Source: Zygnema cylindricum (Eukaryota; Streptophyta; Zygnematophyceae; Zygnematales; Zygnemataceae). From it: DNA of 64,000 nt. The notes under the pieces were generated by a model. The model was not told where the DNA came from. It worked only from the letters and a program-made list of their open reading frames with translations, and ran no database searches. The stretch spans positions 1 through 64,000 of the forward strand of contig JBBHKE010001178.1 in the NCBI GenBank assembly GCA_037447655.1. The letters are read 5' to 3'. Both the position numbers and the translations under genes were made by a program. Below are positions 20,138 through 30,600 of this stretch, piece after piece (position 1 is the stretch's first letter; every line of letters starts with the position of its first letter).

Positions 20138-23100
20138 ATGGAGGTCTCAGAGTTTCAGGTTATGGGCCCACCCTCTAGGGTACCAATCTTTAATGGAACT
20201 GGCTTTATATACTGGGAAAGTATGATGATAGGAGCTCTATGCGAAAAAAGGTTTTGGGGGATAGTGAGTGGACGATTGGGGCGTCCATCAAGTCTTGGAA
20301 TTCCTCCAGGGTTTAAAGGAAGCAGATTCACCAGGAAAGAGGATTCACCTTCAACGGAGGAAACAAAGGAAGGAGAGGTGGTGGACAAAGGAAAGGAGAA
20401 GGAGGCGACCACACCAATAGCAACTGGTTTAGCATTCATGTCACCTATTCCGAGGAACGAGGAGAATGATACTGAAACCTGGGACTTCAACAATATGGCG
20501 GCAAAGCACTTCATCCTACGCCATCTCACTCAAGGACTTGCATGTCCTCATTTGCAGGTAGAGAGGGCATCCGATCTTTGGATGGCTCTCATAGAGATGT
20601 ACCGAAGTGGTACGATTCAGCAACAACAGTTGGCTGATCAGAAAGTTAAGGAGTATGTATACAAAGGGGGAAATATGTTGGATTTTTGCAATGAGCTTGC
20701 TACACTCTTCATGGAGCTAGAGAGTGCGGGTAAAGTTTTTAGTGAAAAAGAAAAAGTTAACTGTTTACTAATGAAGTTACCTGATGAGTTCGAGAACATA
20801 GTCAACCGTGTGCAGGACTTGCCGGACTCAAGGTGGATATGGAACTCAGTGGTAGGGATGATTCTCGTTCGAGAGAATACGATTGAGATCCGAAGGGGAG
20901 GAAAGAGTGGCCAAGCCTTGGCAACAGCGACCGATTGGAGGAACAAGGATTCTCGGAAACCAGTCGGAAACTATGGGGGTAGGGAGCAGAAAAAACAGGT
21001 TGGCGAGTTCGAACCAAGGGCTCCCAAAGGTTTATGTCATTTTTGTAAGAAACCGGGGCACTATATGGCAGAGTGCACCAAGCTAACCGAGCTTCGGTTA
21101 AAGGAGGGGCAGACCGGTGGTACCCCGAGAGGAAAGAAAAAGGCCCTTGTCAAACAGGTACTTGAGGCGGAATCCGAGGACGAGGACGATGAGCTCCTTT
21201 TGGATGAGGAGTTGGAGGCGAAAACTGAGGTTGAAATTCCACGAAGGCAGAAATGTGCTTACGGTGGATTGAAAGGTGAAGCAGGCTGGATTATAGATTC
21301 AGGTGCCTCAATGCACATGTGTAAGGATAGACACCTGTTCACTAAGATAAGAAAGATTCCCACCGTAGAGATAGAGTACGGGGATGGGAGGATAGTCACC
21401 ACTACTCTTGTAGGATCGGTAGATCTGAAAGTGTTAGTAGAAGGAAAGACATCCATATTAACATTCTCTGATGTATTGTTTATTCCGGAGCTGAACAAAA
21501 ACCTTATCTCTACATCAGTATTAGATGATAAGGGTTTTTTCACTAGCACTAGGGAAGGAGTCTTTACTGCTAGTTTTGAGGAGGATGTCTATTTCATTGC
21601 TGAGAAAGGTAGCCATGGGATGTTTAGGCTGATCTTAAGTAATGAAACGAAGAAACTTTATTATGCTGGTGTTCATGATATTATGATGTGGCATAAGAGG
21701 CTTGGGCATGTGAATCTAGATAAGTTAAGAGAGATGAAAAAGATGGGAGTGGTGGAAGGGATTCAGTTCAGTGAGAGTGATGATATAAGTGATTGTAGTG
21801 GGTGTGCTCAAGGTAAAGCACACAGATTACCCTTTCCAAAAACAGCCACCTACAAGGGAGAAAAACTTCTAGATCTAGTACACACAGATATTTGGGGACC
21901 GGCTAGAGTGCCCTCACCAGGGGGGAAGAGATTTATGATGACTATAACTGATGATTGGTCTCGGTATTCCCGAGTATATTTTTTGAAAAACAAGTCAGAG
22001 GCTGAGGATTGTTTTAGACAATATAAAGCATGGAGCGAAAAACTCCATGAAACTCCAATCAAGAGAGTAAGGAGTGACAATGGTGGAGAGTATACTTCTA
22101 ACAAGTTTGAGGATTTTTTGAGGGAAGATGGGGTTCAACACCAAAAGACAGTTCCAGAAAATCCGGAACAGAATGGGGTAGCTGAAAGGTTAAATAGAAC
22201 ACTAAGTGATAGTGCTAGAAGTATGTTGTCGGATAAGAAGATAGGAAAAAGGTTTTGGGCAGAAGCAATGAACTGTGCTAATTACCTCAAAAATAGAGTT
22301 CTTACTTCAGCTATAAAAGATCAAACACCTTATGAGAGATGGACAGGCCGGAAACCAGATTTATCTCATTTAAAGGTTTTCGGCAGTCAAGTATTCAGTC
22401 TAGATACTGATCGGTCCAATTGGAAGCTAGATCCTAAAGGAAAACCGGGATACTTATTAGGATATGATGAAGATGTTAAAGGATATAGAGTTTATGATCT
22501 AAAAAGAGAAGATATAATCTTAGTAAAGCATCTAGTAGTTATGGATGAAGGAAAGTCTGTGGATCCCTTCAAATATACAAAGTCAGTAAAAATCAGATTT
22601 GAGTCAGAAAATTCTGATGACTTTGAGCTTCCTAACTATCCAGGTTTTAGAGACGATGACATTCTTGCAGGAACAAATCAGACCGAAAAGGACTCGGCTG
22701 TGGAAACTCCAGTGACAACTCTACTCGAAGCGGAAGACGTGGTGGAAATTGATTCGGAATCAAGGGATAGGGGAGAAGCCGAGTTTGTTCGAAAGAATCC
22801 ACGAGAACCATCTATTCCGGCCTCAGATTTTGAGGGAGGGAGGAGAAGTAGCAAAAGACTGCAAGAAAAACAGGTTAATAACAAGGTAACTAAACTATCT
22901 CATCAAGATGAACCTCAAACTTATCGAGAGGCGATGACTTGTCCAGAAAGAAACCGGTGGAAGACAGCCATCAATGAGGAGATGGCTTCAATCATGGCAG
23001 CCGATACTTGGGAGCTGGTGGACTGTCCACCTAACCGAAAACCAATCGGTTGTAAGTGGGTTTTCAAACTAAAACTGAACCCAGATAACACAATCGAGCG

Positions 23101-23548
23101 GTACAAGGCCAGATTAGTGGCAAAGGGATTTACACAAAAGGAAGGAATTGACTACGAGGAAACCTTTGCCCCGGTGGTCAGATTTCCCTCCGTCCGCATA
23201 CTTCTCAGTTTAGCAGCGGCGGAAGACATGGAAGTGCACCAGATGGACATCAAAACAACCTTTTTGCATGGAGAATTAGAAGAGGAGATCTTCATGCGAC
23301 AACCCGAAGGGTTTGTGGAAGAAGGAGAGGAGAGTAAGGTATGCCGGCTGATTAAATCTCTTTATGGTTTGAAACAGGCGCCCCGACAGTGGAATAAGAA
23401 GCTTGATGAGTTTCTTACCGGTCTAGGATATATTCGGATCAGCTCAGATCACTCAATCTATGTTTTCGAAGATGAGGAAGGTTTTATATTTATTGCAATT
23501 TATGTTGATGATTTGCTTGTTTTAAGTAAATCAATGGAAAAAAATTAA
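20138..23548 (+). CDS. Copia Gag-Pol polyprotein of element A (gag, protease, integrase, RT)
   Basis: 1136 residues. Gag occupies about 1-300, ending in a CCHC zinc knuckle CHFCKKPGHYMAEC (about 300-313). Protease motif WIIDSGASMHMC is near 383, with catalytic DSG. A GAG-pre-integrase HHCC zinc site (HKRLGH...CSGCAQGKAH) lies at about 517-570. The integrase core triad is DIWG (about 584), RSDNGGEY (about 645) and NGVAERLNR (about 680). RT runs from about 941 and contains YVDDLL near 1122. The start ATG at 20138 is inside the LTR and is supported by the same arrangement in C and E. The frame stops at 23546-23548, just after YVDD, because an A-run (seven A, six needed) shifts the frame; the rest follows at 23583. 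The mutation would remove RNase H; a sequencing or assembly slip in the homopolymer is equally possible. Confidence 0.95.
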   Translation: MEVSEFQVMGPPSRVPIFNGTGFIYWESMMIGALCEKRFWGIVSGRLGRPSSLGIPPGFKGSRFTRKEDSPSTEETKEGEVVDKGKEKEATTPIATGLAFMSPIPRNEENDTETWDFNNMAAKHFILRHLTQGLACPHLQVERASDLWMALIEMYRSGTIQQQQLADQKVKEYVYKGGNMLDFCNELATLFMELESAGKVFSEKEKVNCLLMKLPDEFENIVNRVQDLPDSRWIWNSVVGMILVRENTIEIRRGGKSGQALATATDWRNKDSRKPVGNYGGREQKKQVGEFEPRAPKGLCHFCKKPGHYMAECTKLTELRLKEGQTGGTPRGKKKALVKQVLEAESEDEDDELLLDEELEAKTEVEIPRRQKCAYGGLKGEAGWIIDSGASMHMCKDRHLFTKIRKIPTVEIEYGDGRIVTTTLVGSVDLKVLVEGKTSILTFSDVLFIPELNKNLISTSVLDDKGFFTSTREGVFTASFEEDVYFIAEKGSHGMFRLILSNETKKLYYAGVHDIMMWHKRLGHVNLDKLREMKKMGVVEGIQFSESDDISDCSGCAQGKAHRLPFPKTATYKGEKLLDLVHTDIWGPARVPSPGGKRFMMTITDDWSRYSRVYFLKNKSEAEDCFRQYKAWSEKLHETPIKRVRSDNGGEYTSNKFEDFLREDGVQHQKTVPENPEQNGVAERLNRTLSDSARSMLSDKKIGKRFWAEAMNCANYLKNRVLTSAIKDQTPYERWTGRKPDLSHLKVFGSQVFSLDTDRSNWKLDPKGKPGYLLGYDEDVKGYRVYDLKREDIILVKHLVVMDEGKSVDPFKYTKSVKIRFESENSDDFELPNYPGFRDDDILAGTNQTEKDSAVETPVTTLLEAEDVVEIDSESRDRGEAEFVRKNPREPSIPASDFEGGRRSSKRLQEKQVNNKVTKLSHQDEPQTYREAMTCPERNRWKTAINEEMASIMAADTWELVDCPPNRKPIGCKWVFKLKLNPDNTIERYKARLVAKGFTQKEGIDYEETFAPVVRFPSVRILLSLAAAEDMEVHQMDIKTTFLHGELEEEIFMRQPEGFVEEGEESKVCRLIKSLYGLKQAPRQWNKKLDEFLTGLGYIRISSDHSIYVFEDEEGFIFIAIYVDDLLVLSKSMEKN
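20158..20172 (+). promoter_or_regulatory. Primer-binding site of A, complementary to the anticodon arm of tRNA-iMet
   Basis: GGTTATGGGCCCACC starts at the first base after the LTR. Its reverse complement GGTGGGCCCATAACC is the anticodon stem-loop of plant initiator tRNA-Met (CAU anticodon inside). This is the known half-tRNA priming mode of Drosophila copia and yeast Ty5, in which a cleaved tRNA primes. Confidence 0.85.
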
Positions 23549-24497
23549 TAAACTGAAAACCGATCTTAAGGGGAGATTTGAAATGAAGGATATGGGGGAA
23601 GCAAAATATATTTTGGGAATTCAAGTAGAGAGAGACCGAAAAAGAAAAATTATAAGATTGACTCAAAAGGAAGCAATAGGGAACATGCTTGAAAAATTTC
23701 AAATGGATAAAGCTAATAGTTGTACAACTCCAATGGAATTGAAGAAGGGAAGTGAGGGGAGTGAGGAAGAAGGAGTCATAGTCTTAGACGAGGAATTATC
23801 TCATGAAGAACAGAAGTTCATGCAGACTATTCCTTACAGGCAAGTAGTGGGAAGTCTAATCTATTTTATGAATTGTACCCGGCCGGATTTAGCTGCAGCT
23901 GTAGGAGTGCTGAGTAGAAGTCTAAATGCTCCCACTAAGAAGGATTGGGAGGCAGCTAAGAGAGTCCTTAGATACTTGGTAGGAACTAGAGATCTATGGT
24001 TGCATTTGGGTGGGGAGAATACTGACATCACTACTTGGAGTGATGCCAGTTATGGTGATGCTCCGATGAGGAGATGTACTTCTGGATATGTATTATATGT
24101 GGGTGATGGGGCTTGCTGTTGGAGTAGCAAACAGCAAAAGGTTATTGCTCAGTCCACCATGGAGGCTGAGTATATGGCCTCTTGCTCTGCTGTAAAAGAA
24201 TTGATGTGGGTCAAGTCTTTGCTCGGTGAGCTTGGTCACCTTAAGAGTGGTGTGCAGAAAATATTTTGTGATAATCAGGCAGCAATCGCTATTTCTGCCA
24301 ATCCTAAACACCATTTTAAAGCCAAACACATGGACATCAGACTCAGCTTTGTTAGAGAGAAAGTAGAAAACAAAATAATCAGTTTAGAGTACAGACCAGA
24401 TAGTGAGATGGTAGCGGATATGATGACCAAACCTGTGCCTTCCCCTAAACTAATTTTTTGCAGGGAGAAGTGTGGTCTGAAATTAAAGATTGACTAG
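23549..24497 (+). CDS. Copia RT end and RNase H of element A (frameshifted)
   Basis: Continues the polyprotein in the shifted frame, with an open frame from 23583 (304 residues). It starts with the RT connection (MKDMGEAKYILGIQVERD), followed by RNase H with catalytic residues in TWSDASYGD, STMEAEYMA and FCDNQAAIA, the KHMDIR block, and the typical DMMTKP end. The stop TAG (24495-24497) lies inside the polypurine tract. All key RNase H residues remain. It has no start context of its own and is best read as the 3' part of the gag-pol frame. Confidence 0.92.
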
Positions 24498-24510
24498 AAA
24501 ATAAGGGGAG
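24494..24510 (+). promoter_or_regulatory. Polypurine tract of A
   Basis: CTAGAAAATAAGGGGAG directly before the 3' LTR. The identical 17-mer precedes the 3' LTR of element E (minus strand, 54258-54242), which ties the two elements together. Confidence 0.85.
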
Positions 24511-25559
24511 TGTAGAAACTAATGGTTTTATTAGTATTTTCTAGGTCTGAAAAGAAATATAGAAGTCGAGGCAGTCTATCTCTAACTTCTCTCTCCAACT
24601 CTCAAACTTGTCGCAGTCACTGAGAAATTGGAGAGGAAGCTAGAGCCATGGCTACCTTGGCTATCCTGAGGTTTACGGGAATTTTATATTAGGGTTTATA
24701 TATTTGATTAAAATGTATATGCCGGCGGCAGGATTTGAACCATGTACCTGCCGGCCGGCAGACACGAAATAGCCGGTAGCCTTAGCCGTTTCATCTAGAG
24801 GTATTGTTACATAGCATATAGTTTGATAATTATTTAGATATGTATTATTGCGATAAACCATTTAACTAGAATTAATTACGGGATACATAGATCCAGTAAT
24901 ATGTAATGTACGACTTACGGTACGGACATAAATCAGTACCGCGCATTTGTTTCGTAAATGAAACAAATACCGCGCATGTATTTATTACGGCCACGATTAA
25001 AGACGAATTTAATCGGACGGCCGGGATTAGCGCCGAGATCGCGGAGGAAGATTTCGGCGGTTTGTGGCCATCGCCACATCGGATGACGCGTGGCAAAATT
25101 CCGTTGGATTGTGGAAACTCCGGAGATTATGGCACCGAATCCGGATTTGACATGTGTCGACATTTTGGCCATGTCGTACAATGTCCGTACATAAAGTACA
25201 CCGGCAGCTGTACTTTTGCGTACGGAACTCAATTCTGATTGGTTCCGTACATCAGTAGATAGAGTCTGTGAGAGAGATAGGACTTAGAAAAATTAGAAGA
25301 TAGGACCCCCTCTCCCAGAGAGCTTCTGCACAAAAGGTCAACTTTGACCCTCCATAACTTACTGCTCAGGGGAGCAAATTCAGAGATTCTTTTTGCTATC
25401 GACTCAGGGGAGTCTTGTCTTCACAGGGGTGAAGTTGGTCAGAGTTTCTGTCTGCCAGGGTGGCAGTTATTTTTGCTTAAACACAAAGGGGTCAGGATTA
25501 TCCTAGAGGCTTCTTGGAAGCTGTCCACTCTGAGGACTTATGGAGGTCTCAGAGTTTCA
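24511..25559 (+). repeat. 3' LTR of copia element A
   Basis: Same length and ends as the 5' LTR, with two differences seen. It contains the tRNA-like segment at 24720-24806 (minus) and the hairpin at 24941-24975. Confidence 0.95.
24720..24806 (-). ncRNA. Antisense tRNA-like segment in the 3' LTR of A
   Basis: Exact copy of 19318-19404. Confidence 0.55.
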
Positions 25560-26260
25560 TAGTATGCACGATTGTTCGTTTCGTACAAATTTTAGTACGA
25601 AACGTCACTTTTACTTAAGGGAATTTTGTAGGAAGTTTCGCGTGCGAAATTTGTTACGCATAATCGTGCGAAGTCGCGTTTCGTTTGGCGCTCACTTTTG
25701 CACGTAAATGTTACGAAGTGAAACAGTAAAGTGCTAAGTAGTTAGTAAGAGATTTCGCACGTTTTTGCAATAGTCGATCTGAGTCTTTAATGATCAATGA
25801 TTGGCCCAAGTAAAAGCCCGTTAAAACATAGCGTTGACTCTGGCCTGGCGAGTCCACGGCGATGATGGATAAATAGTGAAGTCTAAGAGGAGAGTAGACA
25901 TCTTTTCCTTTGTAAAAATTTGTGGAAATTTCGGCTGATCTAAGTCCTGAGCGATTAATACCAAATTGGAGAAAAGGCATTTTTGCATTGAAATCTTTAA
26001 TTACTAAATATCGTTTTAGTTGTTAAGAGATAGAATTATTAAGAGTGGAGAGTAGTGGAAAACACTTTAATAAGAAGGGTTGAGCCACGAGGGCAAGAGA
26101 CCAAGCTAATGTTATGTGGACAAAAGCTTCTTCTAATTAAAAGTTTATCCTTATGTGAGTGTTTTTCAATGTGGATGTGTATTTTCCAATGTGTGGAATG
26201 TGTGGTTGAAATTGATTGAAGTAATGGGATGTTTAGAGAGGTAGGAAATCCTGTTACATA

Positions 26261-26278
26261 TGGTATCAAAGCTTGGTT
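26261..26278 (+). promoter_or_regulatory. Primer-binding site of gypsy element B (tRNA-iMet 3' end)
   Basis: TGGTATCAAAGC begins two bases after the 5' LTR and matches the usual TGGTATCAGAGC site for the 3' terminus of initiator tRNA-Met with one mismatch. This is the conventional priming mode, unlike the copia elements here. Confidence 0.8.
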
Positions 26279-26975
26279 AAAAGCCAAAGAGAAGCTTGCT
26301 CACCCGAAAATCGACTGTCGTGACCAGTGAGGGTGCTCTGACCCGGGTTGGTGGAACCATAATGTGACTGGTAGGGGATTGGAGGGAAACTAACTAACCA
26401 CAGTGCCAGCGCCCGCTGGTTAGATGTGGGGCGTGCTTAGGTCCTCAGGACAAAGGCGGGGTGGGAAGTGTAGCCACTGTTGACCCCACTCAAATTACTT
26501 AGAGGCCAAACAAACTTGCCTTCTCTTAGCAATGATTCATGTGTAGAAGGAGCGCTTGAAGCCATCAAGGGTGAGGATGTGAGGATTAGAGAGTAAAACA
26601 TCCTGATGTAGTGGGAAGTGGGAACTTTGCTAATGGAGGAGAAGGAAACAAGAGTACTTTACTTCTTCAAGAGCAAAGGATTCCAGAAATGACTCAAAAC
26701 TTTTCAAACCTTAAATTGTTTCTTTTGATTGATTTCAATTTTGTTGTTACAAGATTTATGGTTAAATCTTACCTTCTATTTTAATTTTGGGAAATTGAAA
26801 ATTTGAATTTGTACTAACTTACTGTCAATGTCTTTTTAATTTCTAAGATCTTGATCTTTTCAAAGGATTTGTTAAGGAGAAGAAGTCTTGGATTGGAGCA
26901 ATCTGAGGACTTCAAATCTGCATCAAATTTCATTGGGAAATTATACTTTATCTTTCTTTTGCTTGATTTTATTGT
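26279..26975. other. Leader region of element B
   Basis: About 700 bp between the primer site and gag. No gene seen. Confidence 0.5.
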
Positions 26976-28240
26976 GTGATAATGGCAAATTCTGCATGGA
27001 AACGCGAAATGGAGAATGCTTTGAATGTGTTGAAAAAGCGGACTGTGAAATTGGTCAAAAGAATTAATAATCATGCTGCCGCTGTGGATGAAACCATTTC
27101 CGAATTGAAAAGTGAATTGAAAGTTGTCAAAGAAAATAGAAATGTTTCAAATGAGAAATTAGATGAACTTATTAAATTAATTCAGACCAAAATGATATGA
27201 ATGACCAAAAGGGTGAGAGTAGTAAAAAGAATGCCAGTTTTATGGAGGATGATAATGATAGACCTAAGAAGATAAGGGATCTCAAATTGTCTAAGTGAGG
27301 CACCATCGTTTGATGGTATGTGGATCGATGAGTTGGATGCTTGGATTTTTCATATGGAATATTATTTGGAGTCTAGAAATTGCGATTGTGATGATAACAC
27401 TTCTTTTGTTGTTAACTGTCTGAAAGGCGATGCTCAGATTTGGTATTATACTCAGAGAAGGTCAAAATTGATTCCTGATAATGCTGATTATGAAACTTTT
27501 AAAACCGCGATCAAATTGCGTTTCTTGTCTGTCACTTTTAGATCCAGAATGAAAAAAAAAGTGGTTAAATGGTGATCAGACTTGATCTGTGATGGATTAT
27601 ATTGTGGAATTTGACTCATCTAGCATTCATGTCATAGGTTTGAATGATGAAATGGCTAAATTGCATTTCTTGCTCTATTTCAATCCTATATTGAAATCAG
27701 AACTAAAACATCAAAAAATTAATAATTTGAAGGAATTACAAGATAAGTCATTGGAATTAGAGGATCAATTGGGGTATAATCGGGAAACTTGATCACTCAG
27801 TGGTAATTTGAATGAAGTATCAGAGTAAGATGAGGAGGAATTTGTTGAACAGGGTCTGAATGTTGGTCTGGTGAATAGGCAAAATATCTTCAGGGGAAAT
27901 CAAAGGGGTGGACATAGTGTTAATGCAGGAAATAAATTTAACAATAGAGGGGGGTACATTAAAAGTCCTAAACCAAACATTAATGCTCAGAAAGCCTAAC
28001 CTTACCATCCCCACATGCACTATTTGTCAAAAAAAGGGTCAGAGCATTTGAGTGTGCACAACTGAAAAATATTAACTGTTATAACTGTGGAGAGGAGGGA
28101 CATTTTATCAGAGAGTGCATAAAACCCAAAAAGAAAGTCACTTGTTTCAAATGCGGAGATCTAGATCATTACGCTAAAGACTGTACAGATAAAGGTTCTC
28201 TCAAATTAGTCGATGTAAATGAAGGTCTCCGAGAGGATTT
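26976..28240 (+). pseudogene. Gag of gypsy element B (broken)
   Basis: 26982-27200 encodes a Lys/Glu-rich, coiled-coil-like N-terminus. 27295-27575 gives the retrotransposon gag core (EAPSFDGMWIDELDAWIFHM and YYLESRN), continued after a stop and frame change at 27589-27792. Two zinc knuckles of the CX2CX4HX4C type follow near 28080-28190 (CYNCGEEGHFIREC and CFKCGDLDHYAKDC). At least three frame breaks, including stops at 27198 and 27573, so no intact Gag. Function if intact: capsid and RNA binding. Confidence 0.85.
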
Positions 28241-28309
28241 TGCATTATACCTAGCTGAGCAAGAAGCCCAAGAGGTGGGAAACGGAAAAGACTAATTGAA
28301 AGTCCTCAG

Positions 28310-29167
28310 TTGAGTCAACCGGATCCAGAAGTTAAAGAGTTAACTTTGGAGGGCAAATTAATGAATAGAAAAGTTATGATAGCTGAATTTATTATGATTC
28401 TCACTACACTGCATAGTTTAAAGAATCCTTCTGATGAAATTCTCAACAACAGACCTATGTTAGCACGGTTAAGTAATGATAACACCAGACACAGTTTCAT
28501 TAGATTCGAGTCATTAGTGGAAGGAAAACCGTTGGGAGTAATGGTTGATTCAGGTGCCACACATAATTTTATTTCATATAAGTTTGTCGAGGAAAATAAA
28601 ATTCCTACTGTCATAGGGGAAAAGCCTTTACATGTTCAAGTGGCAAATGGTAAGAAGTCCACATTAGACTTACAAACTGACACGATAGAAGTTGATATCG
28701 AGGGTCATAAAATGAAAGTTGTGTGTGAAATAATGAATTTGGGAAGTGAAGAACTAATTTTGGAAAAGCCTTGGTTAACTAAACACAATCCTCAAATTAA
28801 TTGGGAAATTAACACCTTGAAAGTGAGGTCTAAAAACGGTTGGAAGGTTTTGCAAGCATTATCTCCTAAGAAATTGCATAGGAATCATAAAAATAACATA
28901 ACCATATTGGGAGTGGAAGGTTTGATATCTGCTAAACAATTTAAAAAGCACTTAAAAGATAAAACAAATCATGTTTTCTTGTTATTAGTAACTGAGGTAG
29001 TTATTGATGAAAGGGGGGGAGAAAACACTAACATTGATGTCATCACTAAATCAGACACCACTAAAACTTTCGAAAAACTAAAATCTGATTTTGTAACTGA
29101 CATTAATACATCTGATGTTGCTGTTAAGGATTTGATTTTTGAATTTCAAGATGTTTTCCCCAAGTGA
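28310..29167 (+). pseudogene. Aspartic protease region of gypsy element B
   Basis: A 285-residue open stretch with the retropepsin signature VMVDSGATHNFIS near residue 80 and the later strand GSEELILEKPWL. It would cut the polyprotein. The frame ends at 29167 (FQDVFPK then stop), before RT, so it is cut off from the downstream domains. Confidence 0.85.
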
Positions 29168-30598
29168 TTTACCCTCGGGAAGGCCACCTTCCCGAGATGT
29201 AGAACATGTTATTAACCTTGAACCTGGATGTAATCCTCCTGTCACAGGAATTTATAAACACGGTTTCTTTGAGCAGAGGAGTTAAAGAAACAGATCAAAG
29301 AACTCTTAGAGAAAGGACATATTCAGCCCAGCAAATCACCGTACTGAGCACCCGTTCTCTTCGTCAAAAAGAAAGACGAAACGTTGAGAATGTGTGTCGA
29401 TTATCGTATTTTGAATAAGATTACGGTGAAGGATAAGTATCCGATACCTTTAATTTCTGATTTGATAGATCGTTTAAAAGGTGCTAAAGTATTTTCGTTG
29501 ATTGACCTACGTAGTGGCTTTAATCAGGTGCCGATTAGAATTGAAGATGTTGATAAAACTGCTTTCAGACTAAGGTGGGTCATTTCGAATGGATAGTGAT
29601 GCCATTGGGCTTAACGAATGCACCGCCTACTTACCAAAGATTAATGAACCAAACCTTTTCAGATTACATAGATGAGTTTGTCCAAGTGTTTATAGATGAT
29701 ATTTTAGTTTACACTGAATCTAAAGAACAACATATAATTCATTTAAAAAAAGTTTTGGAAAGGTTAAGAGAAAGAAAATTATATGGAAAATTGTCAAAAT
29801 CTAGTTTTCTTAAAAGTGAACAATTATTTTTGGGACACATAGTTAGTGAGGAAGGTGTTAAAACAGATCCATCCAAAATTTTAGCAATCCAAAATTGGAA
29901 ACAACCTTCTAATGTCACAGAAGTAAAATCGTTTTTGGGATTGGCCACTTATTACAGGAAATTTATCAAGAATTTCAGTATGATCGCTGCACCTTTGACG
30001 GATTTACTTCAGGAGAATGAGACGTTTGTGTGGGGAGCTGATCAGGATGGAGCATTCGAGGAATTAAAAGGGAAGTTGACCTCTGCCCCTACACTGGTGT
30101 ATCCGACCCTGCCGGGGAATTTGAAGTTTTGAACACTACAAATGCATCTGATAAAGGTCTATGTGCAGTCATAAATTAAAAAGTCGGCAAACACTTTCAT
30201 CCTATTGCTTTTGAGTCCAGAAAATTCAATGATGGTGAAAAGAACTATACAGCACAGGAAAAGGAATTACTTGCAATTGTACATGCATTGGTGAAATGGC
30301 GTTGTTATTTGCATAATAAAGAATTTACAGTTCACTGTGATCATAAAGCACTCTCTTATTTACAAAGATTAAGTGATGCGCAGATTATGACTGGCAAACA
30401 AGTTAGGTGGATGCAAAAATTAGCATATTTCAAATTTAATGTCAAATATATTCCTGGGAAGACAAATGTAGTCGCAGATCCTTTAAGTAGATGTTTTGAA
30501 ATAAGTGTTTTGGTTCAAGATGAATTGTTTTTAGATACAGTTAGAAATGGTTATGATAAAGATCGTTATTTTGTTGTGATTTACAAGAATATTTCGTG
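29168..30598 (+). pseudogene. Reverse transcriptase and RNase H of gypsy element B (broken)
   Basis: RT motifs in order: [35 protein letters not shown] (29384-29596), then, after a frame change, MPLGLTNAPPTYQRLMN and the catalytic box FIDDILVY (a Tyr-to-Phe form of YxDD), ending LGHIVSEEGV...YYRKFIKNFS (29575-30132). RNase H traces include VHCDHKALSYLQ and PGKTNVVADPLSR (30288-30598). Frame breaks at about 29580, 30130 and 30178 inactivate it. Confidence 0.88.
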
Positions 30599-30600
30599 AC

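Larger units (their letters stand above)
19109..20157 (+). repeat. 5' LTR of copia element A
   Basis: TG...CA ends (TGTAGAAACTAATGG ... GAGTTTCA). Contains an antisense tRNA-like segment (19318-19404), a GCGC-bounded hairpin (19539-19573), and near its end the gag start codon at 20138. Confidence 0.95.
19109..25559 (+). mobile_element. Ty1/copia LTR retrotransposon (A), nearly intact and young
   Basis: 6451 bp with two 1049-bp LTRs differing at two positions seen (19178/24580 and 19927/25329), TSD TAGTA, half-tRNA-type primer site at 20158, a gag-pol frame starting inside the 5' LTR, and polypurine tract at 24494-24510. Copia order is kept: gag, protease, integrase, RT, RNase H. One frame break in an A-run at 23538-23544 separates RNase H from the rest. 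Confidence 0.95.
18852..26258 (+). repeat. 5' LTR of gypsy element B, split by copia element A
   Basis: LTR parts are 18852-19108 and 25565-26258. The TAGTA before (19104-19108) and after (25560-25564) element A is the duplicated target. The uninterrupted order can be checked in the 3' LTR near 33176-33200, where TTTAGTATGCACGG is continuous. Confidence 0.88.

Noticed and set aside
23530-23550. Programmed -1 frameshift in element A
   Set aside because: The A-run would fit a slippery site, but the needed shift is in the other direction (+1), and a -1 slip soon meets a stop.
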